Source: Flammula alnicola
Lineage: Eukaryota > Basidiomycota > Agaricomycetes > Agaricales > Strophariaceae
DNA: 64,000 nt
Direction: 5' to 3'
Assembly: GCA_015499995.1 (NCBI GenBank)
Contig: JADNRV010000070.1
Span: 124,001 to 188,000 of the forward strand
In this document: in pieces, positions 36,650 through 49,194 of the stretch
How positions within the stretch are numbered: position 1 is the stretch's first letter
How the letters are laid out: each line of letters opens with the position of its first letter
The notes under the pieces: generated by a model
Databases searched by the model: none
Told to the model about the DNA's origin: nothing
What the model saw: the letters and a program-made list of their open reading frames with translations, nothing else
Program-made: the position numbers and the translations under genes

Positions 36650-39600
36650 CAGCGGTGGGCCTTCTCAAGTCCCCTACCCTCGGAGGGGTGGTGACTGAAC
36701 GGATAGGCGATTGTGTTCTAAAGCAAGGGCCCCCTTAGTTTGACCGGATGTGTGGTGCTGAGTTGCCCTCGAGTTCCCAACAAGCGACGGCGAAATACCG
36801 GCCTGACTTCTATTGCGTGATAGTCGTCCCACGTTTGGATCTCTTTTTTGCTGACGCAGGGGGCAGCTCGGAGGTGACAGGACCGTGGCTATCGCCAAAT
36901 TCGATAAGTTGTACCGCATGATGTTCTTTCCCAGATAAGGCCCGTTAATTCGCATGTCTGTCCTCCCACACCATGATCGCATTGGAGAGCTTCGCATACT
37001 CTGGGGAGTTGCCTGGAGTTGCTGGATCTTGACATTTTCATACATATGCGATAGAAGCTCAGTCCATGGTTGTTGGAAGGCTGTGCTGGATGGGCTCTTC
37101 GACAGGTACTGCAGGCATAGGGTGAGAGGGCGATCTATTATAATCTTAGTTTTGTGTTTCATGGCTATATTCCCTCCCCCCTGATACGTTGACAGCTTTG
37201 CTACACTTCTAATAAGTAAGTTCTGAGCGACCTATAGCATATCTGTATCTGTTACATACATGCCAGTATGTACCGTAACTCAAGTCATGCCACCTATAGA
37301 TAATGTCCTGTATTACTACTATTAGACTGCTCACTGGAAACTAACAGAGTTAGTCTCAATTGCAAATTCCACCTCGTCATCGGGCACAGACACACATGGG
37401 TGGTTAAGTTTGAATTGTACTTGCCTTTATCGCATGAATTCGACAATTTTTTTTTCGGATCCAATTCAGGGAGAGAACACGCGCAGCGACCTATATAAAA
37501 CTCGACATAAGGCGGCGCGATCACAATTTATTATCCCAGGAATAAGCGAGTAATAAGCCTGAATAAGCGTCTGCGTCGTGGGAACATGTATACTTGTTTT
37601 ATTTATGTTGTATGTATGGGCATATCTGCCAAGGACCTTGCCGGAATAAAAATCGGCGGCAGAACGGCTTCCTCCTGGGACGCTGACCGCGAAAATAGTC
37701 CTAGATCTCGGGAACTCTTGCTTGCTTCTTTTCTCTATGCTTCTTCAGGCTTCTCTCCAGGTCATATCTCACTTGTATGAGCTTCTTCAATCGGTGCCTT
37801 GCGGAGAGTCTGAAGCGTGGACGAACTTGGTTGTCTATGACGCCGCGGGTTGATTCCCTCTAGATGACCTCTTGCGGTCAAGCTCCTTTTGTCTGATACC
37901 GCGAGAGTTAGAACGGGACTTAAGCTTGAGGGGACACTTAAAGCCTGGATCTTCTCGGACAGTGGTTATGGGTGAATCGAAGAACATTCACTGACATTCG
38001 TTTTCAGTTTCTTTCAGGGGTACTGCGGAACGCGCTCATGCATGTATCGCTCATACTGGGAACGACGGGCAAGGCGGGGAGCGTAACATGATGCGATTTA
38101 CCGGCTTGACTAGGTCATCCATAGGTGCCTTTCAAAGTTTCAATATGCTGTTATCTGAGTCTATCTCATTGCGGTTTATTCCTGGAACCATCCTCTGCAT
38201 TATTATGGAAGAATCTCCAAGTTCGTACACATGTCGCAGAAGATGGAGCTGTACAGCTACCATCTGTCCCATGCCTATCCACGGGTTAAGTAAGTTTCTT
38301 TGGCACTCCAAAAGTGAGGGTTATTATTATCTTGTTTGCGTTTGACGTCCACCGCAGCGTCAATCTCCACGAATTGGCTCTCATTCTCAGCTGCTTAAAA
38401 TTCTCGAAACACTCTGTGCCCCTACCGCCGGTCATCTATTGCTAAACTTATGGATCCTAAAGCAATTTTTATCACCATGGAATAGGTAGTTATCTAAAGG
38501 AAAACTGTTCTCCCTCGCTCTGTGACTTTTCAGTCCAATTTCCCTCTTTATCTCGACACTGGCGTTTTTATTCTGACCGTCGAGTCCGGTTCTGAGGTTA
38601 TCGCCAGCCATCGAGAAGGAGGAAGGTGGGAAATGAGCCACCATCTGTACGTGTGTGTATTCTCGTCCTTTCCTCAGTTTAGCACACATTGACGGTCTTC
38701 AAGGCTTCATGAGTTTAGTAATAGAACAGAAGAAAACTCTAGAATGGCCTATTAGTTGGTGTATGTAAGTGAAGCTAAGAAGAATACGGCTTCTTCAATG
38801 CCGAAATTCATGCTGAATTTTTTCTCACAACTATAGAACCCTACCGCAGCGGACTACGGAAGCGAAGTCGAGGCTTCTCGAGTTATGAGAATGAGAAGAC
38901 GGGATCCTCAGGTCCGTGCGCTAGCAGGATAATTGGCACTCACTTCTGTCCATTGTAGTTTTCGCGATACAAATCTACCGTTACGTTCGGGTTTTCAAAG
39001 ATTGCGTACAGATAAAGCAAGTCCATCCGCGATAAGATTGACTTTCCTTTTACTTCAAGTGGAACCCCCTGGCCGCCTTTCCTTCACCCGTGTTAGTTAA
39101 CATCTAAGACGTCAGATAGGGCTCCTTCCCCTTCTTCCGAGCAACTCGGGCTTTCGAGGTCCACGTTCCAATGGATGCACCAAAAGGTTACTCCGGGACA
39201 TCGCCCCATCAGCTAGCGGAGTCCAGTCTCTATCCGCGTATTGCACCACTCTCATTGCAATAAGCCTATCCCAATAAACCTATCCAATGGTTGAGTATCT
39301 GTGCGTCCAGTGACTCCTGGAGTGACAGTGGTCTGAAAATGCCAAGGTGTATGTTCTGTCGTTCTTTTTCTCTATGACCGCTCAACTGCGTCCCTTCCAG
39401 TCATCTATTCATTTCTCCATCCATGGACAATATTAAACCTTCGCCGCGTGCTTCTGCGTTTCATGTTGTGTATTTCGTTAGCAGAATCGGCCCGCGGTCG
39501 ACATTAATCCTGTTCAATTGAGGCTCGATATAGTTTTGGACGGAAGAATTTCAGTAAGTATTCTCACTCCATGTACATTCGAATTTCGACGGCGTCTTCC

Positions 39601-41109
39601 TGACTCGAATATCCGGGATTGACTTACTCATTCCTCCCTTAGGGAGTTCTATTTGTACAGCAATTCCGAGCAGAATTCAAGAGCTTAAATGTTAACTTCT
39701 GCCACATGACTGTCCCAGTATTCTGTCCCCTGTACGCAATTCAGAGTCAGAAAACCAATTGACTTATGTATTTAAAGTCCGGATCCTCATATAGAATACC
39801 TGGGAAACACGCCGCGAGCTGCGCCCATAATCACTCGGCGGCGTGATGCTGGTACGCATGCACTTGTACTCTACATGACCCGCTCCGAGGTTTCTCAGTC
39901 CCATGTCTTGGAAATAGAACGCCAAGAAGCACCCTAATCTAGTAAGCCCGACTCCACGTTCACGTTCCTCCGGGCTAAAAGCATTCTCGTGGAAGTTTGA
40001 GGGACGGTGGAAAGGACAACTTCCATATGTTTCCCAGCACCCAATCGTAGAGAAGCTACATTTGTCTAGGCTCCTATTCTACGGCGCCTTTCAGCTGCTT
40101 GACCTTGCTTCCAGTACCCACTTTATGCCTTCAGCGCCGTTCAAGCCGCGAATGTGCTAATTCAGGTAGAGGCTTTAGGAAAGGGGTCGGAGCTGAATTA
40201 AACTGAAGCACTTCACCCTGGGCCGCCAGTCCCTTTACTCGTGGGTATATTATGAGACTATATGAGTCAGAGCGCAGATAAGATGTCACCTGCAAACATA
40301 GAAAATGATCTATTCCTCTAGCGGAAGGCACACTGGACTGCTAGCGGGATATAATTACGAAGGCTGCTATTTCTAGAACTTCCTCCACGACTTCAAAAGA
40401 GCTCAAAAGAGGGTTGTCACCGCAAGGCACTTAAGCGCCTGTGATCTCCTGTGTCCGCTACGTCTGTCAAATATTTCAGACAAAGCATACTTACACTTAA
40501 TTAATTTCACAAGAAAATAAAGTCTGCGCCTACCAACGAACCTTTTTGGTTAATAAAACCCCACCCCTTCCCACCTAATAATAATACACCATCCCCCCTC
40601 GAGTACAGAGTCTAGGAGGATAGTTGAGGCATGAGGGGGGCTTAGGAGTATAAATCCACGCCGCACGTACGGTTGCCCTTCAATTGCGTATGCCTGGGGA
40701 TTGTTTTGCGTCTCTCAGAGCCTTATCCTCGAGGCTCACATGGCCGATCAGCGACCTGCCGTATTCGTACACACCCAAATACGGACGATCGCTTTCCACG
40801 AAATGCCTCCGTTAAATTTCATCCCGAATCTAAATTTGAAGCACCACGCACTTTTAACAACAAATACCACACGCTCTCCGATACCAAGTCACCCAGACCT
40901 CTATAGATAACCAACTTTCACAAGGAAGCTCGTCCGCAGACCAACGAACGTACATTACTATTATAACCTTGGGCTTATCAAATGCTTCTACTCAAGTCTC
41001 CGTGCCCTGGCTCGGGAATACCGGGGGCTCGTAAAATCTGGGTGCGACTTACCGCTCGGAGTCATACAACTGTCATTAACATGTCATTCGGGAGCGAGGC
41101 AGTGCTCAG
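36650..41109. other. Gene-poor region, no supported gene
   Basis: About 4.5 kb with only short, stop-rich frames. The segment at 38020-38340 reads WERRARRGA followed by stops, faintly like the N-terminus of a basidiomycete P450, too weak to call. A minus frame at 36674-37162 overlaps the tail of the upstream gene and has no domain. Sequence quality looks like old decayed coding or TE DNA. No terminal repeats were found. Confidence 0.45.
41102..41109. repeat. Left 8 bp target-site duplication of the hAT-like element
   Basis: GTGCTCAG immediately before the element, repeated exactly at 42103-42110 immediately after it. An 8 bp duplication is the hallmark of hAT insertion. Confidence 0.85.
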
Positions 41110-42102
41110 TAGTGTTGCCGCCAAGTCGAGTTGAGCCCGGGCTGAAACTCGCCTCGACTCGAAATCAGGGCAACTCGTGTCAACTCGTCGACAACGAGTT
41201 CATCCGGGTTAACTCGACGAGTTGACACAAGTTGCATCAAATCACTCACGTGACGCTGTTGCACGCGCGTCGTCGCGCGTCTCTGTTGTGTGTCCGTGCG
41301 TTAAAGCGTCGCTCTCCTTCTCCTCCCTCCTTTCCACTTGCAATATCTTCTATCTAAGCCACTAATTACCTCGCTTACTCGAATATGTTGTTCTAGTTCT
41401 TTTTGAAGCAGAATTCACACCTTACGGTGATTTTTTGCTGCAAGCGCTTTCAAGAAACCCATAAATTTCTCATTGCCAAGTTTATTCGCAAGTTTTATTT
41501 ACAAAACATCACTTCTAGGTCAATGAATGCGAATGCCTATTCATCTTCTGAGTGGCAATGGACATGCTTCCTTCCCAACCATCAGTAGTCCCATGTGAGC
41601 ACATTTTTTGTCAAGTAAGGAGACGCACCCTGCGTCGAAATCGGGTCTCACGAGTACTGCTCGAGTCTTCAAATACTTGTATCAGTTAGAGAGACTTTGA
41701 AGGACCTTATTGCCGAGGAGTGCAACTACACCATCTCTGGCCAACACAAGTCTCTTGCAATCTGCCATTGACTCATGGTAGCCGGGCAATATAAAGAACT
41801 TGACAATTTGAGGGAAAACATGCATGAATCATTTTAAGGTAACCTTCTTCTCATTGTATTTATTCAAAATTGCTTGTAATCTACTGTACAGCAAGCCGTA
41901 CAGTGCTCTAGTCTGCTCTAATCAGAGTCTGAAGGTAAAGCCGAATTCGGATATCCCTGTCATCTCATTGGACGCGACAACATCAGGGAAATCACCGAAC
42001 TTGACGAGTTGACCCGGGGTACAACTCGTCACAACTCGACATTTCGAGTTGATTCGAGTTGGTCACCCCGCCTCGACTCGACTCGACTTGGCGGCAACAC
42101 TA
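41110..42102. mobile_element. Non-autonomous hAT-type DNA transposon, 993 bp
   Basis: The two ends are inverted repeats: 22 bp are identical (41110-41131 and 42081-42102), starting TAGTGTTGCCGCC. TAGNG is the usual hAT terminus. Exact 8 bp duplications GTGCTCAG flank the element. Just inside each end lie many copies of AACTCG or its complement CGAGTT: seven within 41110-41260 and five within 41995-42065. Such subterminal motifs are typical transposase-binding arrays in hAT elements. The interior has no open frame above 61 codons and no recognisable transposase, so the element would need a transposase supplied elsewhere. A CT-rich, promoter-like stretch lies at 41250-41400. It may be an internally deleted relative of an autonomous element. 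Confidence 0.88.
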
Positions 42103-42110
42103 GTGCTCAG
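42103..42110. repeat. Right 8 bp target-site duplication of the hAT-like element
   Basis: GTGCTCAG, identical to 41102-41109. Confidence 0.85.
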
Positions 42111-45100
42111 CAAAGTCCTCTGACTTACGTTTGCGGCACTACAGCCTTCCCAGATGCTCCAAATTGCTTTGCGATTTTGACGCGGTCCTAACTTCAAGTT
42201 GGTGTAACATAGACTTGCTACCGTCGCGCAGTTTGCCGTCCTGCCTCCCGGCGTCAGAATTTCCATAAACCACGCAATGCGCGCTAACCCAGAATCCCGG
42301 CATCGCTCCGAAGTATCTATGTACACCCCGTCAACAACCGATAGCGGCGAACAACAAGGGGAATGCATACTCGTGTACTCATGAATGGCACCGATCGAGC
42401 AGAAGCATGGTTCTTCCGCGATTGAAGGATGCCTCGTAAGTACAGATAAGAATCCGTGACGTAATTATGCGATGATCGTCAAATTAGCCGTCGGCATCGT
42501 GGACCAAGGTCCAAGAGCTCCTCGTCATTTGGAGGGAGGGTTGGAAAAAGGCCAAAAAAACACGCGTGGAAAAGTCAACGGTCCGTTGAGGGACTACTGC
42601 ACATAGCCATGCCACCTGGTCATGGTGAAATCCTTGCTTCTCATGAAATGCCAGTGTTATCCGACTCCATAACCGACAGTGCTAATTGGGGCTCGTCGGC
42701 CTCTGAGGGCCCTCTGGGATTAAAACACAAAGAACATTCAAAGGGAGATTACACTTCTAAGAAAGGCTGCTTGTCGCTCGAAATGAAGCGCCTTTGGTGG
42801 GCGAAGGCAAAGGGGTCAATTTGCAAAGACCTGCCTCCTACTACTCGAGTAGTTTGAGACAAGGGGCCATACAAGGGCGGCTATTCTGAGAATGGTGGGG
42901 CAAGATTGGCTTTTAAATTAGCTGAACAGTCGTTCTGGCGAAGGCAAAGCATCAGCGTGTGAATGCAAAAGCAACTCTTGTTTTCCTTGAAAGCTCTTCC
43001 TTTGTATTTTGTGGGGTGGTACGACGGTGATAATTAACGGATTTGTATGCGTGGAATGCATTCATGACGTGATGCTGCAGAGAAAAGACAATAACTTAAT
43101 CTCGGATAATTCTGGACATGGCTGCAGACTTGCAAAATTTCAATAATTAAGATTTCGAAGGGTTCCATACTTATAGCAACTGGAATGTAGATGCGGTAGA
43201 TTCGCCGCGACCTAGGAGCTGGAAGAAACCAGCGCCACGGCGGTTTGAATTACGTAGCACTTCTCTTCATTCTTCGAGATCGTACTATTATCCTCCCGGG
43301 AGGAGTTTTCCAGCAGCTAGTATACAAAATCCATGGAGTCAACTAGGCGTCAATGCCAGCGCTTAGGTGCAAATCTTCGAACGGCGTACGTATACATAGA
43401 GGTTCAACAGATTATTCAATCCACTTACACGAGCTTGCGCATCCCGACCCAATTTCTATGAATCTATCGGACTCATCTAAGGCACATCTTCAGTGCTGAT
43501 CGAACAAATCGCGAGGCTGGTCACGCATACATAAGCAATGGCGTTGAAAAGCCATTACATGACGGACTGGATGAGAATGCAATGAGAAGGGGTGTTCGTG
43601 CGCGAGAATGAGTTCTCGAAGGCCCGTCGGAGCCGTCCATATTCAAATTTCCTTCACGGGTGGCGCACATAAGTATTGCAAATCCGAGCACCCCTCTCTG
43701 GCATTCGCGATGAAGAAGAACACGTTTAAAGTCCCAACTTACAAGGATATCTTTTTCAAAATAATAACGTCGAGTGCCATACACATACATATCTCCCTTC
43801 CTCCGCCAAAGCCATAGCTTGACGCATTTTAGTCTAGCGCCGGGAGTTGAGCGTAAGTAACTTGTAGGCACCGGGATAATTATAATGTACACTTCCAACT
43901 AGGCCTTGTACTACTTTTGCTTACTTTCTGTTTATAAGCGTGTGCAAAAATGCGACAGCGGCGTATCACCCTACCATGACCCAGCTTCCAGGACAGGGGT
44001 GTTTGGGAGTAGTCAGGAGCCCGGACGCGAATAAGTCATTGAGTTATCGACAGGGATCGTGGTTCGACATATGTACATGGGGCAGTAGTCCTGGAAAGGC
44101 GCCCTCCCGAGGAGACACAACAAGTCTAACAAGTCTCAAGCTTAATGTATTAGCAATTTCCCCAGAGAGAGATTAATGAATCACGGAGCATCTACAAGTC
44201 GCCTTAATCAACCATGTCACCAGCACAACATACGTTGCGAACATGCGAAGGACTGCGCTATCCAGGAAGGAGGCCAAAAAGCTCCGTGAGCAAACAGCTC
44301 GAAAACAAACGCCACAGTCACCCAGTGGCAGTCGTTATCGTTCGAGTTTATACTTATTGCCCTGTCCGTCGGAGGTTTTAACCAGTGTTCTCGAGGTTCT
44401 CAGAGTCCTCCGAAAGTTCTAATTAACGCGCTGAGCGTGGGTGTGGTGCGTGGGTTCCCAGTGTGCGCGGGCGAGTGGGGAACTCCACGTCCGCCTGTGG
44501 CGTTGGCGTTTTCGAATCAAATAGTGTGAGTGACTCGATCTTCACTGCCCATTCACTGCTTCAAGGATGGAAGGAGGAAACAATCGCCGCCTGCTCTGAA
44601 GTGTATTGGAGAGTAATTAGAAAAAAGTCTTCGCGATCCGGCGTCGTTCTAGCGCGGGTGAGTGAGAACACGGCGTATTATAACCATTAAGGTGCACCGA
44701 GATCTGCATAGCAATGAAGGTTCCGAGCGCATAGGATCCGGATTCGCTATTGTGCACAAATCGCAGTGGCAATGGAAAGTCTTGATAACGATTGTCTTCT
44801 TTAGTGGGTTCTCCATAATCTTTCTGTTGGTAAGCAAGTTTCTCGTCCATTACAATGAGGTCGATATGTACGAATGCATGTACATTATTACATGTCCTTC
44901 ATGCGGTGTCCTCACGAAGGCAGCATGTAAGTTGCAGTTAATTGTATGTGGCGATGAATAAGGGCAATCGTGAACTTCTAGCCGTCCCTCCCAGTCCCCA
45001 TATGTATGTGCATTCTCGCTGTCAGAACAGCCTGAGCGTGAGTGAACCGTGAGGTCATCCGTGCCAGATCTACCGAGAGGATCTTCGAAGACAGCCGAGG

Positions 45101-47951
45101 GAGAGCCGAGGGAATTTAGGAAGGTACAGTGACTGTGGGTGGACCTTTTGTGGACCTTGACCCTTTTCGCTAAGTCATTCACGTCAGCGCCCGTCCCTGT
45201 CTGGCACGGTCACGGTACTTGACTGGGGTGCCGCCACTTCCGCCGCTGCGCGTGAGGACGCGCGAAATTCATGAAAGTTTTGCGAAGTTCGGACTCTAAT
45301 TCAATAAGTCAGTAATCGCGTTAATGTGTGGAATCCGAGTATACGTGTCACTGAACTTTCTTCCGAATGCACTAGTCGGTCTTTACTTGGCTTTACTTAG
45401 TACTGCCAATGCCGGCAGAGAAGGCGAAAGCGAAGGAAATCGAGGAGCCAACGCGGTAGAGAAAGAAGAGTCGCGAGAGCAGGTACAATCTAGACTGGAC
45501 TCGGGACACAGAGGGACACACGGGTACCGCGGCCGTAGGGCGCGGTTAAGAATACTTCCGTTAAGCGGCCGCACCAGCGCTAAGCGCTCAGCTTATCAAG
45601 CTGGGTCTCGGCTCCCGTCGACCACGCACACGTTTCGTGCCGACGGTGACTGTTAGCGTGGGAATTACGGCTGACCCGCAGACGCGTTCCCAATTTGAAT
45701 ATCCTTCCCATTTAGCAACGTTAGCGCGTCGAACGCGTTAGAGACGCGCCTCCGACACCTGTATGAGGAATTTGCATTGATCGATGACAACATTCACGCG
45801 ACACATGCACAGGCAAAACCAAAGGACACTAATGAAAGGTCGATCCATACAACCTGAATATATGTCTCCGGATAGATCTTCACCGACATCAGGCCAGGAG
45901 GGGCTAAGTTTATAATTAGGGCATGTGTACATGTGTGGGTGTGCGGTGAACTCGTCAACTATGCAACCTAAGTGCTACGGAGCCAGTACTTACATACTCC
46001 TGAGTGAAAGAATGCAGAATCACCTCCGGAAGGTGGGAGGAGAAAACGGGAAAGCAGGAATTTTTTCCAAAGTCTACATGGAAAAAAACAAAAAATTTAA
46101 AGAATTCTCCAGAGCGTGGATAAATAATCCACGCTCTCTCAAACAAACTCGCAAGGGAATACAGAATTTCCATAGTACTAGTGCATGTATGTTAAAAATC
46201 ATGCGCGACCCCGTCCGCCGTCGGCGGCCCTTGGCCAAGGACACAGGAACTCCAACGCTTCTCTTCCCCACGGGCGCGTCCTACGTAAGTACTTATACAT
46301 GCAGGGAGTGCCTTACAGAGCCTAAGGGTGAGCCGAACGCTCGAGCATGTTCTACCCTCGAAATGGTCTAGCAGCCTCGGGAGGCCATTGGGTTTTAGAG
46401 GGACACAATATATTATATACATATTCGAATTTCGCTGCGTCTGACGTTCTTGCGTCGCCGTGTACTGCTACCGCAGGACTCGAGAAAAGGGTGCAGACTG
46501 TACCGTGCGGCTGCCTAGGGCGCCGCGACCCTGCACGGTCCCAATAATAATGCTGCCTCTAGTCATGCTCACCGCTCACCGCGAAGTCGTCATTCTGGTA
46601 TACTATATGTGGTCGGGATATGGAAATATTTCATGAATTTTTCAGATTTATTGAATAAGCTGTCACACGCGGTCATCAGTGTCCGTACAGGGCAGATTTT
46701 ATCACGAGTAAAGAATTCTCATACCTTCCCGTGCTCCTGTTGCCGCCAATTTTGGGATTGCAAGGAAGATTGTTACTAGCTTCCTGTCTCAAAAATGAAT
46801 GAGGTTTTCCGGTGTTTCCATTCTTGAGTTCCTGGAGGTCACGACTGAATATAGTAACGCAAAACACTGTATTTTGGGTCTTGAAACACACTCCCTCGAT
46901 GTACATTGTGGAAAACCTCATAACTCACATATGATAGAACCAAGAAGTATGCTTAATTTTTTTTTTTTGCCGAAAGGTGGACGGGAGACTGAGGTAAACG
47001 CGAATTTGCTTATCTGGTGGCTTTGAATATCCCGACCGTATATAGTATATGCAGTTGGTGGGTCCAATGAAATTTGAAAAATATTGCTCTGCTGAAAACT
47101 CTCTCTCCGCCCTGGTTCGAAGAAGGAGAAAACAGGGGGAAAAGGCCAGAGGGGAAAACGTTCGTTGAATGCCGAATATTGAATATTGAGCCCGTGCTCG
47201 GGATCCCACAGAGGCTGCCTGGGCTCGAGATGTCATACGGCGTTAGTAAGCAAGTATTATGTAGCAGTGGTCCCTTTCTAAGTACGAGTACAAATCTCTC
47301 CAAGCTTCTTAAGTTATGTTTCTTGCGGGCTGTACTGTAACGTAACGCATGTATTCCATGGACACTTCAGTCACCAGTCAGGGCTTCAACGTTCAAGACT
47401 GATAGTCATGAAATTGAAGACAGAACTTTGAAGCTTAAAATTTTACCAATGTTCAAGGGGTGCGTGCGTCAAGCGTGCGTCTAATAGCCTACTACACACT
47501 CTACATACAGTAACTAATTCAAGAAAAGATAAAGGCTTTTGCATACACATACATACCGTAACGACCGCTGAGCCCACCCGCCGGCTGTGAAGATAAAGTG
47601 AAAGCGGCCTCGTGAGCCGCCGCGATAACGCAGTTAACGTCAACCCAGCCCGCCTGAACGGTAACGGACGGACTGTCGATCCCTGAAATCGAACAGCCGC
47701 TCTTTTTTTGAACTTGCTTTTTTTGTCAAGTCCCTTATGTGCTTAGCACATGTGTATCGGTATGTATATATGTATTATAATTCTGGAGAGCTTCCAAATT
47801 CCACGTAGAACTCCGGTGTCAAAATCCGACCGACCGACTACTAGCCCAATTCAGGTTCACGTTTCTTTCTTGAAGCTTGAAGGTCGCCGTGTTCAGTTTT
47901 CAGAGACCCTTTATTCGAGTGCAAGGAAGCCGAGACGTACTGTAGTGGAGC
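42111..47951. other. Gene-poor region, no supported gene
   Basis: About 5.8 kb with many short frames on both strands, the longest about 148 codons (45925-46371), none with a recognisable domain. Base composition fluctuates, with a CpG-rich block at about 45180-45740. One perfect hairpin lies at 46111-46137. A T12 run is at about 46957. Confidence 0.45.
46111..46137. repeat. Perfect 11 bp inverted repeat (hairpin)
   Basis: AGAGCGTGGAT (46111-46121) and ATCCACGCTCT (46127-46137) are exact reverse complements with a 5-base loop AAATA. No adjacent gene explains it. Confidence 0.6.
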
Positions 47952-48163
47952 TTTACAGCCAAATTCAAAACGATAGGCCATCAGAAAAAAAACATCTACA
48001 TAGCGGACCCAAATATTCAATCCCCGACAGGGCACACATAAAATTACATAATCTCTCCAAGCAGCTCGCCCAAACACCGGCGACCATTTCGGATCATGGA
48101 ATTTCAGCTCCGCCCACCAAGTATCTTTTTTGTGATGGCCTATCGTTTTGAATCTGGCTGTAA
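47952..48163. repeat. Fold-back element with 38 bp arms
   Basis: The left arm (47952-47989, starting TTTACAGCCAAATTC) and the reverse complement of the right arm (48126-48163) agree at 36 of 38 positions. The spacer is 136 bp. Because the arms are coding-neutral copies, two frames on opposite strands share the peptide YSQIQNDRPS. No target duplication was found, so it could be a MITE remnant, a transcribed hairpin or an old inversion duplication. Confidence 0.6.
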
Positions 48164-49194
48164 ATCCTGCTGGATTGATAATAGGTACCGACTGTACCTT
48201 CGAAGCGAACAAAAGGTCGGAGAAAGAAAAGTGAAGAAATGAAAAAGAATAAAAGAAAGCCTTCGATGGGACAAAAGGCTAAAACCCAAAATAAACAAGG
48301 CTTCACAGATTAATTCTAGGCCTTTTCGCGCAGTCGCCGCGTGAGTGCAAATATGAATGTTGTTATTGCGAATGGGAGAGCCAACGTATATATGCGGGGG
48401 GGTTGAGAAGGAAGCTGAAGACTCGTGAATGGGATCGAGTCAATTGAAGGTCGCGAGCTTTCGATGCGTGCGCATGCTGTTGTTCCCTGGGCCGGTTTCC
48501 AGGGTGCGCACGCGAGTTGGATGTTTGAATGGGAGATCCTTACATACGTAGATATGTATATGCGAGGGTTGAATAAATGCGAGGATTAGTGAAGACTGAA
48601 TAGAACCAAGTTGAATTCGGATGTCGAAAGGATTCCACGGAGAACTTAGAAGACCATCCACATTCACAGGCCCTGCTTTGCTTTTGTTCCAAGTAAGTCT
48701 ACAGATCCAAATAACGGATACTTTTGATTGAGGTTGTACAAGTGCTACAAGGGTAAAGAGTTGACTCGACATGGGAGAGGGGTATGCGACGCGAATAAAT
48801 ATGTAGATAGATAGTTAGATATATAGACAAAACAATGCTTGAGCGAAGTGAAGGGTAAAGACAAAGGCAATGAAAACACGAATGTAAATGCACGGTGGTG
48901 GCGGGCGCCTGGTCCGAAGAGCAAGAGTAAGAACGGGGTGGGGTGGCGCGGGGAGAGAGGAGAGCAAGGTAACTCGGACTCGCGAGGATGATGAGATAAT
49001 GGGGGTACGGGATCCATCAAATCAATGAGGATCAAGCCCAAACAAGAAATTTTGATCGACGTCCTCCTTCCGCCGCGATCTTCATGCAGGATGCAGGAAT
49101 ATATGCGCAACAACGGCGCGACGCGCTCTCTCCGCCCATCAGGGCGAGACTCCAAAAAGCCACAAAAGTACCTCAACCTCAAACAACCACTTTC
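48164..49194. other. Intergenic region downstream of the GATA gene
   Basis: About 1 kb that should include the 3' untranslated region of the minus-strand GATA gene. Minus-strand frames at 48440-49182 are not conserved as far as I can tell. ATAGATAG-type repeats lie near 48800. Confidence 0.45.

Noticed and set aside
38020..38340. Possible cytochrome P450 N-terminus relic (WERRARRGA)
   Set aside because: Too short, followed by stops; no I-helix, ExxR or haem motif was found downstream.
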